The notes beneath the pieces are model-generated. The model was not told where the DNA came from, did no database searches, and saw only the letters and a program-made list of their open reading frames with translations. The position numbers and the translations under genes were made by a program. DNA of 64,000 nucleotides, from contig NZ_MBLO01000125.1 of the NCBI RefSeq assembly GCF_001854805.1, positions 30,969 to 94,968 of the forward strand. The letters are read 5' to 3'. Source of the stretch: Pseudofrankia coriaricola (GTDB lineage Bacteria; Actinomycetota; Actinomycetes; Frankiales; Frankiaceae). Shown here one piece after another: positions 23,245-34,102 of the stretch. Within the stretch, counting starts at the first letter, position 1; each line of letters starts with the position of its first letter.

Positions 23245-25686
23245 TCAGGCCGCGGGCGGCTCTTCGGAAGCCAGGGCGGCCAGGACGGCGTCGGTGACCT
23301 CGCGGCGCCGGGCCTCGCCGACGACCTCGGCGCCGTCGGGCTCCTGGATGTAGAACGCGTCCACGACGTCGAGGCCGATGGTCGCGACGATCGCCGTACG
23401 CACGTCGACGCCGGCCCCGGCGAGCGCCCCCACGATCCGGAACAGCACCCCGGCCCGGTCGGGGGCGCGCACCTCCAGCACCGTCCTCGACCCGGAGTCG
23501 TCGAACGTCGCTCGCGGCGGGCCCGGGGTACGCCACGGGCGGCGGGTCGCGTACGCCTCCTCACGGGCGGTGAGCTGGCCCCCGACGTCGAGCCGGCCCT
23601 CGAGCCCGCGGCGCACGTCGGCGAGCAGCCGGCTCGCGTCCGGCTCGCGTCCGTGCCGCCCGGCGACGGCGGCCTGCAACAGCGCCCGGCCGTTCGCGCC
23701 GCGGGCCGAGGCACGCCGGACGTCGAGGCGGTTGAGCGCGAGCACCCCGGTCGTGACGGCGAGCAGGCCCACGTGGTCCGGCGCGAGCACCACGATCTCG
23801 TACATGCCCTCGTCGGGCAGCCCGTTGACCTGGACGAGGTGCTCATCGGGCAGCTCGAGCAGGGCGCGCTGGCGGTCGGTCAGCTCGCCGGGGTACGGCA
23901 CCGGGCCACCGCCGAGGACGGCCAGCGCGCGGGTGACCAGGTCGTTGATGAGACGGGCCTTCCAGGCGCTCCACGCCGTCGCGCCGGTCGCCTGGGAGTC
24001 GGCCTGGGTCAGCTTGTGCAGCAGGGTGAGCACCTGCGTGCTGCCGGCGGCGGCCGCGACCGCCTCGATCGTGGCCGGGTCGTCGATGTCGCGGTGGGTC
24101 GCGGCGTCCGGCAGCAGCAGGTGGTGGCGGACCATCGCGATCAGCACGTCCACGTCGGCGGGCGGCAGGCCGAGGCGGGGCCCGAGCTTCTCGACGATGA
24201 CGATGCCGGCGTCGGTGTGGTCGCCGGGATAGCCCTTACCGATGTCGTGCAGCAGCGCGCCCAGCAGCAGCAGGTCGGGCCGGTCGACCTCGCGGGTGTG
24301 ATCGGCCGCCCGCGCCGCCGTCTCCATCAGGTGCCGGTCGACGGTGTAGCGGTGGTACGGGTTGCGCTGGGGCCGGCTGCGCACCGCCGCCCACTCCGGC
24401 AGGATCCGGGTGAGCAGGCCGACCTGGTCGAGCGACTCCAGCACCGGCACGGCGTTGTCGCCGGCGGCGAGCAGCGCGACGAAGGCGTCCCTGGCCGCGC
24501 CCGGCCACGGGTCCGGCAGCGGGGGTGTCTCGCGGGCGAATCGGTCGACCGCGAACCTGCCGAGCGGGATGCCGGCGCGGGCGGCGGCGGCCGCGGCCCG
24601 CAGCACCAGCGCCGGGTCGGCCGCGGGGTCCGCGTCCCTGGCGAGCAGGACCTCGCCGTCCTGCTCGACGACCCCGGCGGCGAGCGGGCGGCGTACCGGT
24701 CTGCGCGAGCGCCAGCGCGACTGGGAGCGCAGCGCCGCGGACACCCGGTGCCACGTGGTGTCCCAGGTCCACGAGATCGTCCGGCCGGCATCGGCGATGG
24801 CGTGCGCGAGGGCGAACGAGTCCGGCTCGCCGAGCGCGCCTGGCCTGCCCAGTTCGGCCGGCTCGCCGGGCTGGGCGGGTTCGCGGGTCCCGCCGGACCC
24901 GGTGGGCTCGGCCGGCTCGGCCCGATAGCCGAGCGCCGCGGCGACCGAGGTGCCGTCCTGGAGCAGCAACCGGTCCTGGTCACGGCCAGCGGCGAGCCGG
25001 CGGACCTCGCCGCGGACGTCGAGCAGCATCCGCTGGGCGGCGAGCACCCGCTCGCCCGGAGCCTCGGCGACCCAGGCGGCGGCGAGCGCGTGCAACGCCT
25101 GCACGTCGCGCAGCCCACCCCGGGACTCCTTGAGGTCGGGTTCCAGCAGGAACGCGACCTCGCCGGCCCGGCGGGCGCGTTCGGCGTGCAGCTCGGCGAG
25201 TTCGGGCAGCCGGCGGCTGGCCCGGGCACGCCAGCGGGCCCGCACGGCCTCGGCAAGCCTGGTCGCGAGTGCCTCGTCACCGGCGACCAGGCGGGCGTCG
25301 AGCAGGCCGAGGGCCGCCTTCATGTCGCCGTCGGCGACCGAGACGGCCTGCTCGACCGTGCGGACGCTGTGGTCGAGGCCGACGCCCGCGTCCCAGACCG
25401 GGTACCAGATGCCGTCGGCGACCGCGGCGACGGCACGCGCACCGCGCCGGCCGTCGTGCAGCAGCACCAAGTCGAGGTCGGTGCCGAAGGCCGGCTCGCC
25501 GCGGCCATAGCCACCCACGGCGAGCAGGGCGACGCCGGGGCCCGGATCGCCGAACAGGGCCCGCAGCGCGACGTCGGCACGCTCGGTGAGCGCGACCCGC
25601 AGCGGGGCTCCGATCAGATCGGGAAACGCGCCGTCCCGTCCACGCAACGCCGCGAGCTCGGCTGCCACGTCCACCCCGTGCTCCAC
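23245..25686 (-). CDS. glnD: PII uridylyltransferase / uridylyl-removing enzyme
   Basis: An 813-residue bifunctional nitrogen sensor. Order of parts: nucleotidyltransferase domain with VGGYGRGEPAFGTDLDLVLL near residue 75, the helical GlnE-like domain, an HD phosphodiesterase domain with LLHDIGKGYPGDHTD near 480, and two C-terminal ACT domains (YEIVVLAPDHVGLLAV, VLEVRAPDRAGVLFRI) that sense glutamine. In actinobacteria this enzyme modifies the PII T-loop (adenylylation in several). GTG at 25686 was chosen because GGAGGTGGG precedes it at good spacing. It is last in the amt-glnK-glnD order but is separated from glnK by a strong hairpin. Confidence 0.95.
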   Translation of the reverse strand: MEHGVDVAAELAALRGRDGAFPDLIGAPLRVALTERADVALRALFGDPGPGVALLAVGGYGRGEPAFGTDLDLVLLHDGRRGARAVAAVADGIWYPVWDAGVGLDHSVRTVEQAVSVADGDMKAALGLLDARLVAGDEALATRLAEAVRARWRARASRRLPELAELHAERARRAGEVAFLLEPDLKESRGGLRDVQALHALAAAWVAEAPGERVLAAQRMLLDVRGEVRRLAAGRDQDRLLLQDGTSVAAALGYRAEPAEPTGSGGTREPAQPGEPAELGRPGALGEPDSFALAHAIADAGRTISWTWDTTWHRVSAALRSQSRWRSRRPVRRPLAAGVVEQDGEVLLARDADPAADPALVLRAAAAAARAGIPLGRFAVDRFARETPPLPDPWPGAARDAFVALLAAGDNAVPVLESLDQVGLLTRILPEWAAVRSRPQRNPYHRYTVDRHLMETAARAADHTREVDRPDLLLLGALLHDIGKGYPGDHTDAGIVIVEKLGPRLGLPPADVDVLIAMVRHHLLLPDAATHRDIDDPATIEAVAAAAGSTQVLTLLHKLTQADSQATGATAWSAWKARLINDLVTRALAVLGGGPVPYPGELTDRQRALLELPDEHLVQVNGLPDEGMYEIVVLAPDHVGLLAVTTGVLALNRLDVRRASARGANGRALLQAAVAGRHGREPDASRLLADVRRGLEGRLDVGGQLTAREEAYATRRPWRTPGPPRATFDDSGSRTVLEVRAPDRAGVLFRIVGALAGAGVDVRTAIVATIGLDVVDAFYIQEPDGAEVVGEARRREVTDAVLAALASEEPPAA

Positions 25687-25800
25687 CGCGCGCCCACCTC
25701 CAGATCCGTCATACAAGTCAGATCCTTACGCGACGGACACCTGTGCCGCTCGCCAATGGGGACGGCGGTAGGCGCCGGCGCATCGCGACGAGCGGACAAG

Positions 25801-25832
25801 GCGGGGGCAGGCCGGTCTCGGCCTGCCCCCGC
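25801..25832 (-). terminator. Strong hairpin between glnK and glnD
   Basis: Perfect 14-bp arms (GCGGGGGCAGGCCG and its complement) with a GTCT loop, in the middle of the 232-bp gap. No T-run. It should end or attenuate the glnK transcript before glnD. Confidence 0.75.
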
Positions 25833-25918
25833 CCATCACGGTCGCACTACCGAAGCAGAGGAGGAGCGATCAGAACTTCTCGCGGTGTCGCGTCCGGAGG
25901 CTCCGGCGCTCCCCGGTG

Positions 25919-27866
<1,948 letters not shown>

Positions 27867-28018
27867 GTGCCTCCCCCGATCACGCGCTAGCTCCGGGCAG
27901 CATGCCCGGGAGTGTGTGCGTCCTCCTCACCGGGTACTCAAAGGGCATGTGACCACGTATCGGGGCGTGCCGGACGACCGACGCGAACCGAGCGGGACCG
28001 CAACCGGGTCGATACAGC

Positions 28019-28060
28019 AAGGTGGGGGTGCGCCGGCTGAAACCGACGCACCCCCACCTT
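28019..28060 (-). terminator. Strong hairpin between the two amtB genes
   Basis: Perfect 14-bp arms AAGGTGGGGGTGCG and CGCACCCCCACCTT with a 14-nt loop, 79 bp after the first amtB on the minus strand. It should separate that gene from the amtB-glnK unit downstream. Confidence 0.75.
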
Positions 28061-28138
28061 CCGTGCTGTGTACCTACCGGGGCGGCGACGAGACGAACTC
28101 CCCCACCCCGGTCAGGCTCGCGACGCTGGCCCGTACGT

Positions 28139-29482
28139 TCAGGCCTGCGCCTCTTCCGGCACCTTGACCGGGGCGACGGTCGTCGAGGCGGAACCCGCAC
28201 CGCCGACCGAGCTGAACCGGTACGCGGTCTCGCCGTGCTGCGCCTCGTCGAGGCCGATCTCCTCATGGTCGTCGCTGAGGCGACCGTTCAGGACGTACTT
28301 GACGAACAGGGCGAGGATCGCGGTACCGACGGCCGAGTAGCCGACAGTGGCACCGACGGTCATCGCCTGGTAGCCGAGAACGCTCCATGGACCGCCGTAG
28401 AAGATGCCGTCCTTGCCGGCAGCGTTCACGTCGACGGTGCCGAAGAAGCCAATCAGCAGGGCGCCGAGAACACCGCCGACCAGGTGGACGGCACCGACGT
28501 CGAGCGCATCGTCAATCCCGACCTTGCCCTTGATGGCCGTAGCCAGGGCGCAGAGGGCACCGGCGATGGCGCCGATCGCGATGGCGCCCATCGGCGAGAC
28601 GAAACCACAGGCCGGGGTGATGGCGACCAGACCGGCGACGGCACCGGAGGCAGCACCCAGGGTGGTCGGCTTGCCGTCACGCAGCCACTCGATAGCGACC
28701 CACGCGAGCGAGGCGACACCGGTGGCGATCTGGGTGTTCAGGAACGCCCACGCGGCCAGCGAGCCGGAGCCCAGGGCCGAACCGGCGTTGAACCCGAACC
28801 AGCCGAACCACAGGATGCTCGCGCCGAGGACGACGTACGGCACGTTGTGCGGACGGAAGTCCCCACCCGGCCAGCCCTTGCGGCGACCGAGCACGAGCGC
28901 CAGGACGACACCCGCGGCACCGGCGTTCGCGTGGACGACCGTGCCGCCAGCGAAGTCGAGCGCGCCCTTCTTGAACAGCCAGCCGTTCACGTTCCAGACC
29001 CAGTACGCGATCGGCGAGTAGATCAGGATCGACCACAGGGCGATGAAGACGACGAACGCGCCGAACTTGAGGCGGTCCGCACTCGCGCCGGTGATCAGAG
29101 CCGGCGTGATGATGGCGAACATCATCTGGAAGGCGATGAAGACGACGGTGTGAACGCCGCCGCCCTCCGGGTTGTACACGGCCGTGACGTGGTCGCCGAT
29201 GTTCTGCAGCGCAGCGAAGTCGAAGCCACCGAAGAAGCCGTTCGTCGCCGGCCCGAAGGCGATGCTGTAGCCGACCAGGGTCCACAGCAGCGTCACGATC
29301 CCGATGCAGAAGAAGTTCTGCATCAGCATGCCCAGGACGTGCTTGGTGCGGACCATGCCACCGTAGAAGAACGCGAGGCCCGGCGTCATGAAGAGCACCA
29401 GCGCCGCGCTGGTGAGCAACCAGGCGTCGTTGGCGGACAACCCCGCGTTGGTGACAGCGTCCGTTAGTTCCTGTTGGGACAT
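28139..29482 (-). CDS. amtB: Ammonium transporter, canonical
   Basis: A 447-residue Amt protein with all recognised pore residues: the gate phenylalanines (FQMMFAIIT and GWFGFNAGSA), recruitment-site Trp and Asp (YWVWN, GALDFAGGTVVH) and the second pore His (DVGAVHLVGG). The N-terminus (MSQQELTDAVTNAG) lacks a long signal. ATG at 29482 has GGGAGAG upstream. It and the next gene share the C-terminal pattern VK(V/M)PE-x2-QA, so they are tandem duplicates that have diverged. It is probably transcribed alone, given the hairpin behind it. Confidence 0.94.
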   Translation of the reverse strand: MSQQELTDAVTNAGLSANDAWLLTSAALVLFMTPGLAFFYGGMVRTKHVLGMLMQNFFCIGIVTLLWTLVGYSIAFGPATNGFFGGFDFAALQNIGDHVTAVYNPEGGGVHTVVFIAFQMMFAIITPALITGASADRLKFGAFVVFIALWSILIYSPIAYWVWNVNGWLFKKGALDFAGGTVVHANAGAAGVVLALVLGRRKGWPGGDFRPHNVPYVVLGASILWFGWFGFNAGSALGSGSLAAWAFLNTQIATGVASLAWVAIEWLRDGKPTTLGAASGAVAGLVAITPACGFVSPMGAIAIGAIAGALCALATAIKGKVGIDDALDVGAVHLVGGVLGALLIGFFGTVDVNAAGKDGIFYGGPWSVLGYQAMTVGATVGYSAVGTAILALFVKYVLNGRLSDDHEEIGLDEAQHGETAYRFSSVGGAGSASTTVAPVKVPEEAQA

Positions 29483-29842
29483 ATCTCTCCCGTCGTTCTC
29501 CCCCCGCGCGAGCGGCCGCGCGGACTGCGGTCCACCGGTTCGCTGCCCGCGGCACTCGTCCCGGATCCTCCGGAGTCGAAGGTTCTTCAGGGCGTGTTCC
29601 GGACCAGTGACCGCCCTGTTTCTTGTGTGTGAATTCGCCAAATTGGGCGCGTCGTGGTCGACTCGGGTGTGCCGGCTGTAGATCCTTCGGAACCCTACGT
29701 GTCACCCGGCGCGGATGCGTGACTGTCAAACTTCGGACAGTTACTGTGACGCGCCGTGTGCACCACGCCGTCGGAGGGCTCCCATAGGGGCAGTGGTCTG
29801 TCTCAAAGATCACCGGAGACAAGGAGTTGGCTCGAACGGGCT
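29483..29842. other. Divergent control region of amtB and the NlpC/P60 gene
   Basis: A 360-nt gap without a gene. It holds the leftward ribosome site of amtB, an AT-richer stretch near 29600-29660, the palindrome at 29719-29744, and AAGGAG near 29820 before the rightward gene. I looked for a ydaO-type RNA, common before cell-wall hydrolases in actinobacteria, and did not see its conserved blocks. Confidence 0.5.
29719..29744. promoter_or_regulatory. GTNAC-flanked palindrome, possible nitrogen-regulator site
   Basis: GTGACTGTC and GACAGTTAC face each other across 8 nt; both ends read GTNAC outward. GlnR of actinobacteria binds GTNAC-type boxes at about this spacing upstream of amtB genes. On the minus strand the two GTNAC boxes are 21 bp apart, one short of the usual 22. 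The assignment to GlnR is inference. Confidence 0.4.
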
Positions 29843-31129
29843 GTGTCGCAGCCCGCGCGGCACGGCCGGCCACCCAGCGTCCGGGTGTCGCTGGGTTTCC
29901 TGATCTCCGGATGGCTGTTCCTCGCCCCCGGCATGGCCCCCGCATGGGCGAGCCCTGTTGCTCCGTCGGTCGACGGGAGCCCCTCGGCAGGGGTCGGCGA
30001 TGGTGGCTCGTCCGACACGATCGACGGGATCATGGCCCAGATCGCGGCCGCCCGCGGCGAACTCGCGGATCTCGACGCCAAGCTGTCGACAGCCACCGAG
30101 GCGTTCGACGCGGGTCGGATCCGGCTCGGTCAGGCGAGAGCCGCCGTCGACGACGCCGAGGCCCGCGTCGACCGGGCCGACACCGCGGTCCAGGACGCCG
30201 TCCAGGAAAGGCGCGGGCTTGCGGCATCCGCGTACCGCGCCGGCGGACTGGACGCGCTGTCGGCGATCCTCACCGGCGATCCGGGCGGCGCGCTGGACCG
30301 GGCCGGCGCGCTGGACGCGCTGGCGCGCCGGGCCCGCGTCGCCGAGACCCGGGAGCGGCTGGCCCGCGTCGACCTGACCGAGGCACGCGCCATCGCTCGC
30401 ACGACGATGGCGGACGCGCAGGGCGCCCTTGACGCCGTCACCGACCAGAAACGGATCATCGAGACGTCGGCGGGCACGCAGCGCACCCTGCTCGACGGCC
30501 TGATCGTCAAGCAGGCCGACCTGGAACGTCAGGCCAGGGAGCGGGAGGCCGCGGCGCGGCAGGCGCGGCAGCAGGCCGCGGCCGCCGAGGCCGCGCGGAT
30601 CGCCCAGGCCGCCGCCGACGAGCAGACGAGGCTGCGCCAGCAGTCCGGCCTGGTCCAGCAGGCGAGCGACACCTTCGCCGCCACCCCGGTCACGCCGGCC
30701 ACCCCGGTCACGCCCGCCAGTCCAGCCCCGCCCGCACCGGCGGCAGCGGGCGCACCCCCGCCGCCGGTGGCTGGGGGCGGCGGCGCGGCGGCCGCCGTCG
30801 CCGAGGCGCACCGGCAGATCGGCAAGCCATACGTGTGGGGGGCGGAGGGGCCGGACGCGTTCGACTGCTCCGGCCTGACACAGTGGGTATGGGCGAAGGC
30901 CGGTGTCCAGCTCCCGCACTACACCGGCGACCAGTGGAGCGCGGGCCGGCACGTGTCCCGCGACCAGCTCATCCCCGGTGACCTGGTGTTCTTCAACGCG
31001 GCTCTGGATCACGTCGGCATCTACATCGGCAACGACCAGATGATCCACGCCCCGCACACCGGCGCCGTCGTCCGCGTGGAGAACGTGTGGTGGTCCAGCT
31101 TCCAGGGGGCCGTCCGCCCGTCCGGCTGA
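29843..31129 (+). CDS. Secreted NlpC/P60 peptidoglycan hydrolase (RipA-like)
   Basis: A 428-residue exported endopeptidase. A signal peptide (VSLGFLISGWLFLAPGMAPAWA) is followed by a long coiled coil (residues 55-270, many Ala/Glu/Gln/Arg), a Pro/Ala linker and the catalytic NlpC/P60 domain from about 310. Catalytic Cys is in AFDCSGLTQWVW, His in LDHVGIYIG and the third polar residue in IHAPHTG. Such enzymes cut D-Glu-mDAP stem peptide bonds during division. GTG at 29843 gives a normal signal peptide, but AAGGAG lies 16 nt upstream, which is far, so the start is uncertain. Confidence 0.85.
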   Translation: MSQPARHGRPPSVRVSLGFLISGWLFLAPGMAPAWASPVAPSVDGSPSAGVGDGGSSDTIDGIMAQIAAARGELADLDAKLSTATEAFDAGRIRLGQARAAVDDAEARVDRADTAVQDAVQERRGLAASAYRAGGLDALSAILTGDPGGALDRAGALDALARRARVAETRERLARVDLTEARAIARTTMADAQGALDAVTDQKRIIETSAGTQRTLLDGLIVKQADLERQAREREAAARQARQQAAAAEAARIAQAAADEQTRLRQQSGLVQQASDTFAATPVTPATPVTPASPAPPAPAAAGAPPPPVAGGGGAAAAVAEAHRQIGKPYVWGAEGPDAFDCSGLTQWVWAKAGVQLPHYTGDQWSAGRHVSRDQLIPGDLVFFNAALDHVGIYIGNDQMIHAPHTGAVVRVENVWWSSFQGAVRPSG

Positions 31130-31174
31130 GCCCGGTCAGCGCCGGCCGGGACCCGCGACAACGGGGGGTTGACA

Positions 31175-31195
31175 ACGACAACCCTGGGTTGTCGT
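31175..31195. promoter_or_regulatory. 21-bp perfect palindrome before the small HTH gene
   Basis: ACGACAACCC and GGGTTGTCGT flank a single T, 11 bp before the ATG. TTGACA (31169-31174) overlaps its left edge like a -35 box, but no matching -10 is clear. The position suggests an operator, possibly for autoregulation. Confidence 0.6.
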
Positions 31196-31205
31196 CGTAG
31201 GCCTC

Positions 31206-31418
31206 ATGAACGAGCACACACAGGAACAGCGGCAGGCCTTCGACCGGCTACGACGGGTTCGGACAGAGGCTCTTGAGCACGCCCGGAGGACCCAGGAACT
31301 CGCGCTCGAGCGCCGCGACCTGATCCGGGCTTTGATCGCGGAAGGCTTCTCCCAGGCCGACGTCGCCCGCGAGCTGGGCGTCACCCGCCAGGCCGTCCAG
31401 AAGATGCTTGCCTGCTGA
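31206..31418 (+). CDS. Small helix-turn-helix protein
   Basis: A 70-residue, mostly helical protein. The first 40 residues form a charged helix (QRQAFDRLRRVRTEALEHAR), and the end is a helix-turn-helix (ALIAEGFSQADVARELGVTR, then QAVQKMLAC) like the recognition part of sigma region 4 or resolvase/Trp-type HTHs. It has no effector domain. ATG at 31206 follows the palindrome closely, so it may repress itself. It could also be an antitoxin-like or accessory DNA-binding protein, but no toxin gene is adjacent. Confidence 0.7.
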   Translation: MNEHTQEQRQAFDRLRRVRTEALEHARRTQELALERRDLIRALIAEGFSQADVARELGVTRQAVQKMLAC

Positions 31419-31559
31419 CGGCGATGCCGCTGGCCGACGGCGAGAGCGCCGTGACCGGTCACGACCGGCCCGGGAATCAGCCGTGGGAGCTCAGGCCAGA
31501 GGAACTCGGCTCAGGAGGACCACCCGAACTCCGGGTGGATCGCCAGAACCCCGGACGCG

Positions 31560-31784
31560 CTATCCGAACTGCTCGGCCATGTCGACGAGCTCCTTGCAGC
31601 GCGGGCAGACCGGGAATCGCTGAGGGTCCCGGACCGGTTCGAACTTGAAACCGCACAGGGCGGTCACCCTGCCGCCTTCGATGGACGCACGGACGATCTC
31701 CTCGCGGCGGGCGAAGTGGGCGTGGTCGTCCCCCTCGCCGGTACGCGTATCGGACGTCTCTGGCCGGATCTGCGTCGTGCTCAC
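31560..31784 (-). CDS. DUF3039 family protein
   Basis: A 74-residue conserved actinobacterial protein. The DUF3039 pattern is clear: DHAHFARREEIVRASIEGGR, TALCGFKFEPVRDP and the paired cysteines VCPRCKELVDM. Together with the Cys of ALCG these probably bind zinc. GTG at 31784 (VSTTQIRPETSD) was chosen because upstream residues are Arg/Ala-rich shadow. Function unknown. It is divergent from ideR with 167 bp between. Confidence 0.8.
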   Translation of the reverse strand: MSTTQIRPETSDTRTGEGDDHAHFARREEIVRASIEGGRVTALCGFKFEPVRDPQRFPVCPRCKELVDMAEQFG

Positions 31785-31951
31785 CCGTCGAGTGTAGGTC
31801 GCGGCGGCTCGTTGGCCACCCCTGGGCCGCCGTGCGGCCGGAGCGCGAGCAGGATTCGCGCGCGAGGACCAGTCGGCACCACCGACGCGGCCCACACGGC
31901 TCTTGCCCCGGCGGCAGGCGGCGTACTCTTAGGAATGGACGAAGGAGACCG

Positions 31952-32632
31952 GTGACTGCACTGATCGACAGTACCGAGATGTACCTCCGTACCCTGTATG
32001 AGCTACGGGAAGAGGGCATCCCGCCACTACGGGCGCGCCTGGTGGAGCGGCTGCACGTCAGCGCTCCCGCCGCGAGCGAGTCCACGGCTCGGCTGGCGCA
32101 CGAGGGACTCGTCTCCCTCGCCGAGGACCGGACGGTCCAGTTCACCGAGAAGGGGCTCCTCCGGGCCACCGCGGTGATGCGCAAGCACCGGCTCGCCGAG
32201 CTGCTACTCACGAAGATCATCGGTCTCGACTGGGCGCTGGTCCACAACGAGGCCTGCCGCTGGGAGCACGTGATCTCCGACGAGGTCGAAGCCCGGCTCA
32301 CGGTCATCCTCGGCGACCCCAAGCGATGCCCGTTCGGGAACGAGATCCCGCCGCCCACCGACCAGTTCGTGGGCGGCAACGGCTCCCCGACCAGCCTCCT
32401 CGCCAGCGCGGACCTCGCCGGTGGCAAGAGCAGGCCGGTCACCGTCGGCTGGATCTCCGAGCGGCTGCAGGCTCATGAGGGCACGATGAGGCGACTGCAG
32501 GAAAACGGGATCATTCCCGGCGCCCCGATCGTCGTCGAGTCCCACGGTGACCTCGTCAGCATCCGCCAGGACACCGACAGGCCCACCGAGTTCGACCGCC
32601 GCACCGCCTCCCTCGTCTACGTCGACCCCTGA
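31952..32632 (+). CDS. ideR: Iron-dependent repressor IdeR/DtxR
   Basis: A 226-residue metalloregulator. All metal ligands of IdeR are found at their usual numbers: Met10, His79, Glu83, His98, Cys102, Glu105 and His106 (MRKHRLAE, VHNEACRWEH). The winged helix, the dimerisation helices (SPFGN-like CPFGNEIPP) and the C-terminal SH3-like domain (residues 150-226) follow. Recognition-helix residues (SAPAASESTARL) differ from Mycobacterium (SGPTVSQTVSRM), which may alter site preference. With Fe2+ it represses uptake genes; iron-box-like sites lie near efeUO and the fbp genes here. GTG at 31952 has AAGGAG upstream. Confidence 0.93.
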   Translation: MTALIDSTEMYLRTLYELREEGIPPLRARLVERLHVSAPAASESTARLAHEGLVSLAEDRTVQFTEKGLLRATAVMRKHRLAELLLTKIIGLDWALVHNEACRWEHVISDEVEARLTVILGDPKRCPFGNEIPPPTDQFVGGNGSPTSLLASADLAGGKSRPVTVGWISERLQAHEGTMRRLQENGIIPGAPIVVESHGDLVSIRQDTDRPTEFDRRTASLVYVDP

Positions 32633-32793
32633 CCTCCCCCGGCCCGCGCGCGGGGCCCCACGGTCTCGCGCTCCGAGTCCCAAGTGGAACGACCGCGCCC
32701 GCGATCCGCCGCCCAGGCGGCGTATTCTCGCCTGGTCACCGCTGACCCGAGATCGCCCCGCCCGGGGCGGTCCACGGCCACGGAGACCGCCAA

Positions 32794-32866
32794 GCCCTCG
32801 TAGCTCAGTGGATAGAGCGACCGCCTCCTAAGCGGTAGGCCGCAGGTCCGATTCCTGCCGGGGGCA
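32794..32866 (+). tRNA. tRNA-Arg (anticodon CCT)
   Basis: A full cloverleaf is visible: acceptor GCCCTCG with CGGGGGC, D-arm GCTCAGTGGATAGAGC, anticodon stem ACCGC/GCGGT with loop CTCCTAA (anticodon CCT), T-arm CGCAGG-TCCGATT-CCTGC, discriminator A. The following CCCA is close to, but not exactly, an encoded CCA. The 3' half is duplicated at 35541, which marks it as an integration site. Confidence 0.95.
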
Positions 32867-32879
32867 CCCAAGAACGATC
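32825..32879 (+). repeat. attL-like copy of 55-bp direct repeat (tRNA-Arg 3' half)
   Basis: Identical over 55 bp to 35541-35595; it runs from the anticodon loop through the tRNA end to AAGAACGATC. A further stretch to about 33014 matches 35602-35735 imperfectly. This is the pattern left by tRNA-targeting site-specific integration. Confidence 0.85.
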
Positions 32880-33029
32880 ATCGTTGAGCTATTTGCGCTG
32901 GTCAAACAGGGTGACCGGCATCGCGACTGAGCCACGCGCCCTCACCCGAAACGCACCGCATCGCCGCCACCAGCGGTTTCGCGACCGACGGCCGGCGTAG
33001 GTCCGAGCCCCCAGAGACAACGCCAGCAA

Positions 33030-33268
33030 GCACCTTCACGAGCTGGTCGCCCGTGAACTCGCCGCCACGACCGCCGTACTCGACGACGCCGCCTACGACG
33101 AGCACCTCGGATATCGACTGCTGTCCGCTGTCGCGGAGCTGTGTCAGCTCGCCGGGTGGGTCGCGATGGACGCCGGCCACGCTCAAGCCGCCCGACGCCT
33201 TTACCTCGACGGCGTGAAAGCCGCCCACGCCGCCGGCAACAGCCCGGTCGCGGCGAACCTGATCTCGC
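33030..33268 (+). pseudogene. Remnant of XRE/TPR-type actinobacterial regulator
   Basis: The frame reads HLHELVARELAATTAVLDDA, then LLSAVAELCQLAGWVAMDAG and ARRLYLDGVKAAHAAGNS, the C-terminal repeat region of the large Streptomyces/Frankia family of HTH regulators. The HTH part is missing. At about 33268 the reading frame changes into a hydrophobic segment (LAYYLAFGAVLYLAWALRG, stop at 33365) that looks like the end of an unrelated membrane protein. Two gene ends therefore seem joined by recombination. Confidence 0.55.
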
Positions 33269-33353
33269 CTACTACCTGGCATTCGGGGCCGTGCTGTACC
33301 TGGCCTGGGCCCTGCGCGGTCAGACGCCCCGCGGCCTGGTCGACGACACCAAC

Positions 33354-33911
33354 TCACTGATGTGAACACCGACCGTCGTCTCGAGATCGTCTCGGAGGTC
33401 GACGATCTCGAACGCAGGCGTCCAGTCGGCCGCGGCGGTTGTCAACGGCCCAGCGCGGTCCGCGAGGCGGCCTGGGCGTCGACGGTACGGCGCGGACGGC
33501 GAAACCGAACTCCTCAGCCGTTCTGCCGGACGCCGGACGACAGCGGGCACTCAGCACGGGTTTCAAACAGCGTGCGGGTCGTTCGTTCCACGCGCCAGAA
33601 CCGCCAGTCGCCCGGTTGGAAGCTCCGGTGGCGGCCTTGGCCGCGGCGCTCGGCGAGCGGTGGATTTCGCCGGAGGCCGTGCGGATTCGGCCGTCGGCCG
33701 TCACGGTCGCTGGGAACAGCCGGCCGCGACGGCTCCCGACGAGCCGCTCGCCGGCGCGCAGTCGGCCGGCATCGATCAGGTCTGCCGGGGTCGCGTTGCA
33801 GCGCTGCCGCCGCGGGCGTGCTCCGTCGTCATCGGCGGCGACATCGTTCCCACCGTCACCGCCTTCGCCGCCCACTGCGCCGGAAGGCTTCGCGGCGGGT
33901 GGACGCGGCAA
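33354..33911 (-). pseudogene. RAMA-domain protein remnant
   Basis: The minus-strand frame contains ADLIDAGRLRAGERLVGSRR, GRLFPATVTADGRIRTASGE and SPSAAAKAATGA, the pattern of the RAMA domain found with restriction and adenine-methylation systems. The domain spans about 60 residues. The segment that should follow with a Trp motif is disturbed, and the rest of the frame is Arg/Pro-rich. It is probably a fragment of a larger defence or DNA-modification protein. Confidence 0.45.
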
Positions 33912-34102
33912 GTCGAGCGTCCGCGGCGACCAGATCCGCTGGTCAGCCCCTGCTCAGCGGCAAAGGCGCTGAAACGTTTGTGCCCCCGGCTCCGGTGGGT
34001 GTCCGGCTGCTCGGCGGCGTATTCTTCCTCGTCTCCACGCTGTGCCTCGGAATTAACGGGCAGCCGCCGCGACCGAAGTAGTTCCGGCGGATAGTGCACG
34101 GC

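Noticed and set aside
29483..29842. Possible ydaO (cyclic-di-AMP) riboswitch before the NlpC/P60 gene
   Set aside because: The conserved sequence blocks of that RNA are not seen; only a short palindrome is present.
31206..31784. Small HTH gene and DUF3039 gene considered as a toxin-antitoxin pair
   Set aside because: They are on opposite strands and converge, and the DUF3039 protein is a widespread single gene with no toxin features.
32617..32871. Minus-strand frame reading RNRTCGLPLRRRSLYPLSYE
   Set aside because: This is the translated antisense of the tRNA-Arg gene, a well-known spurious protein.
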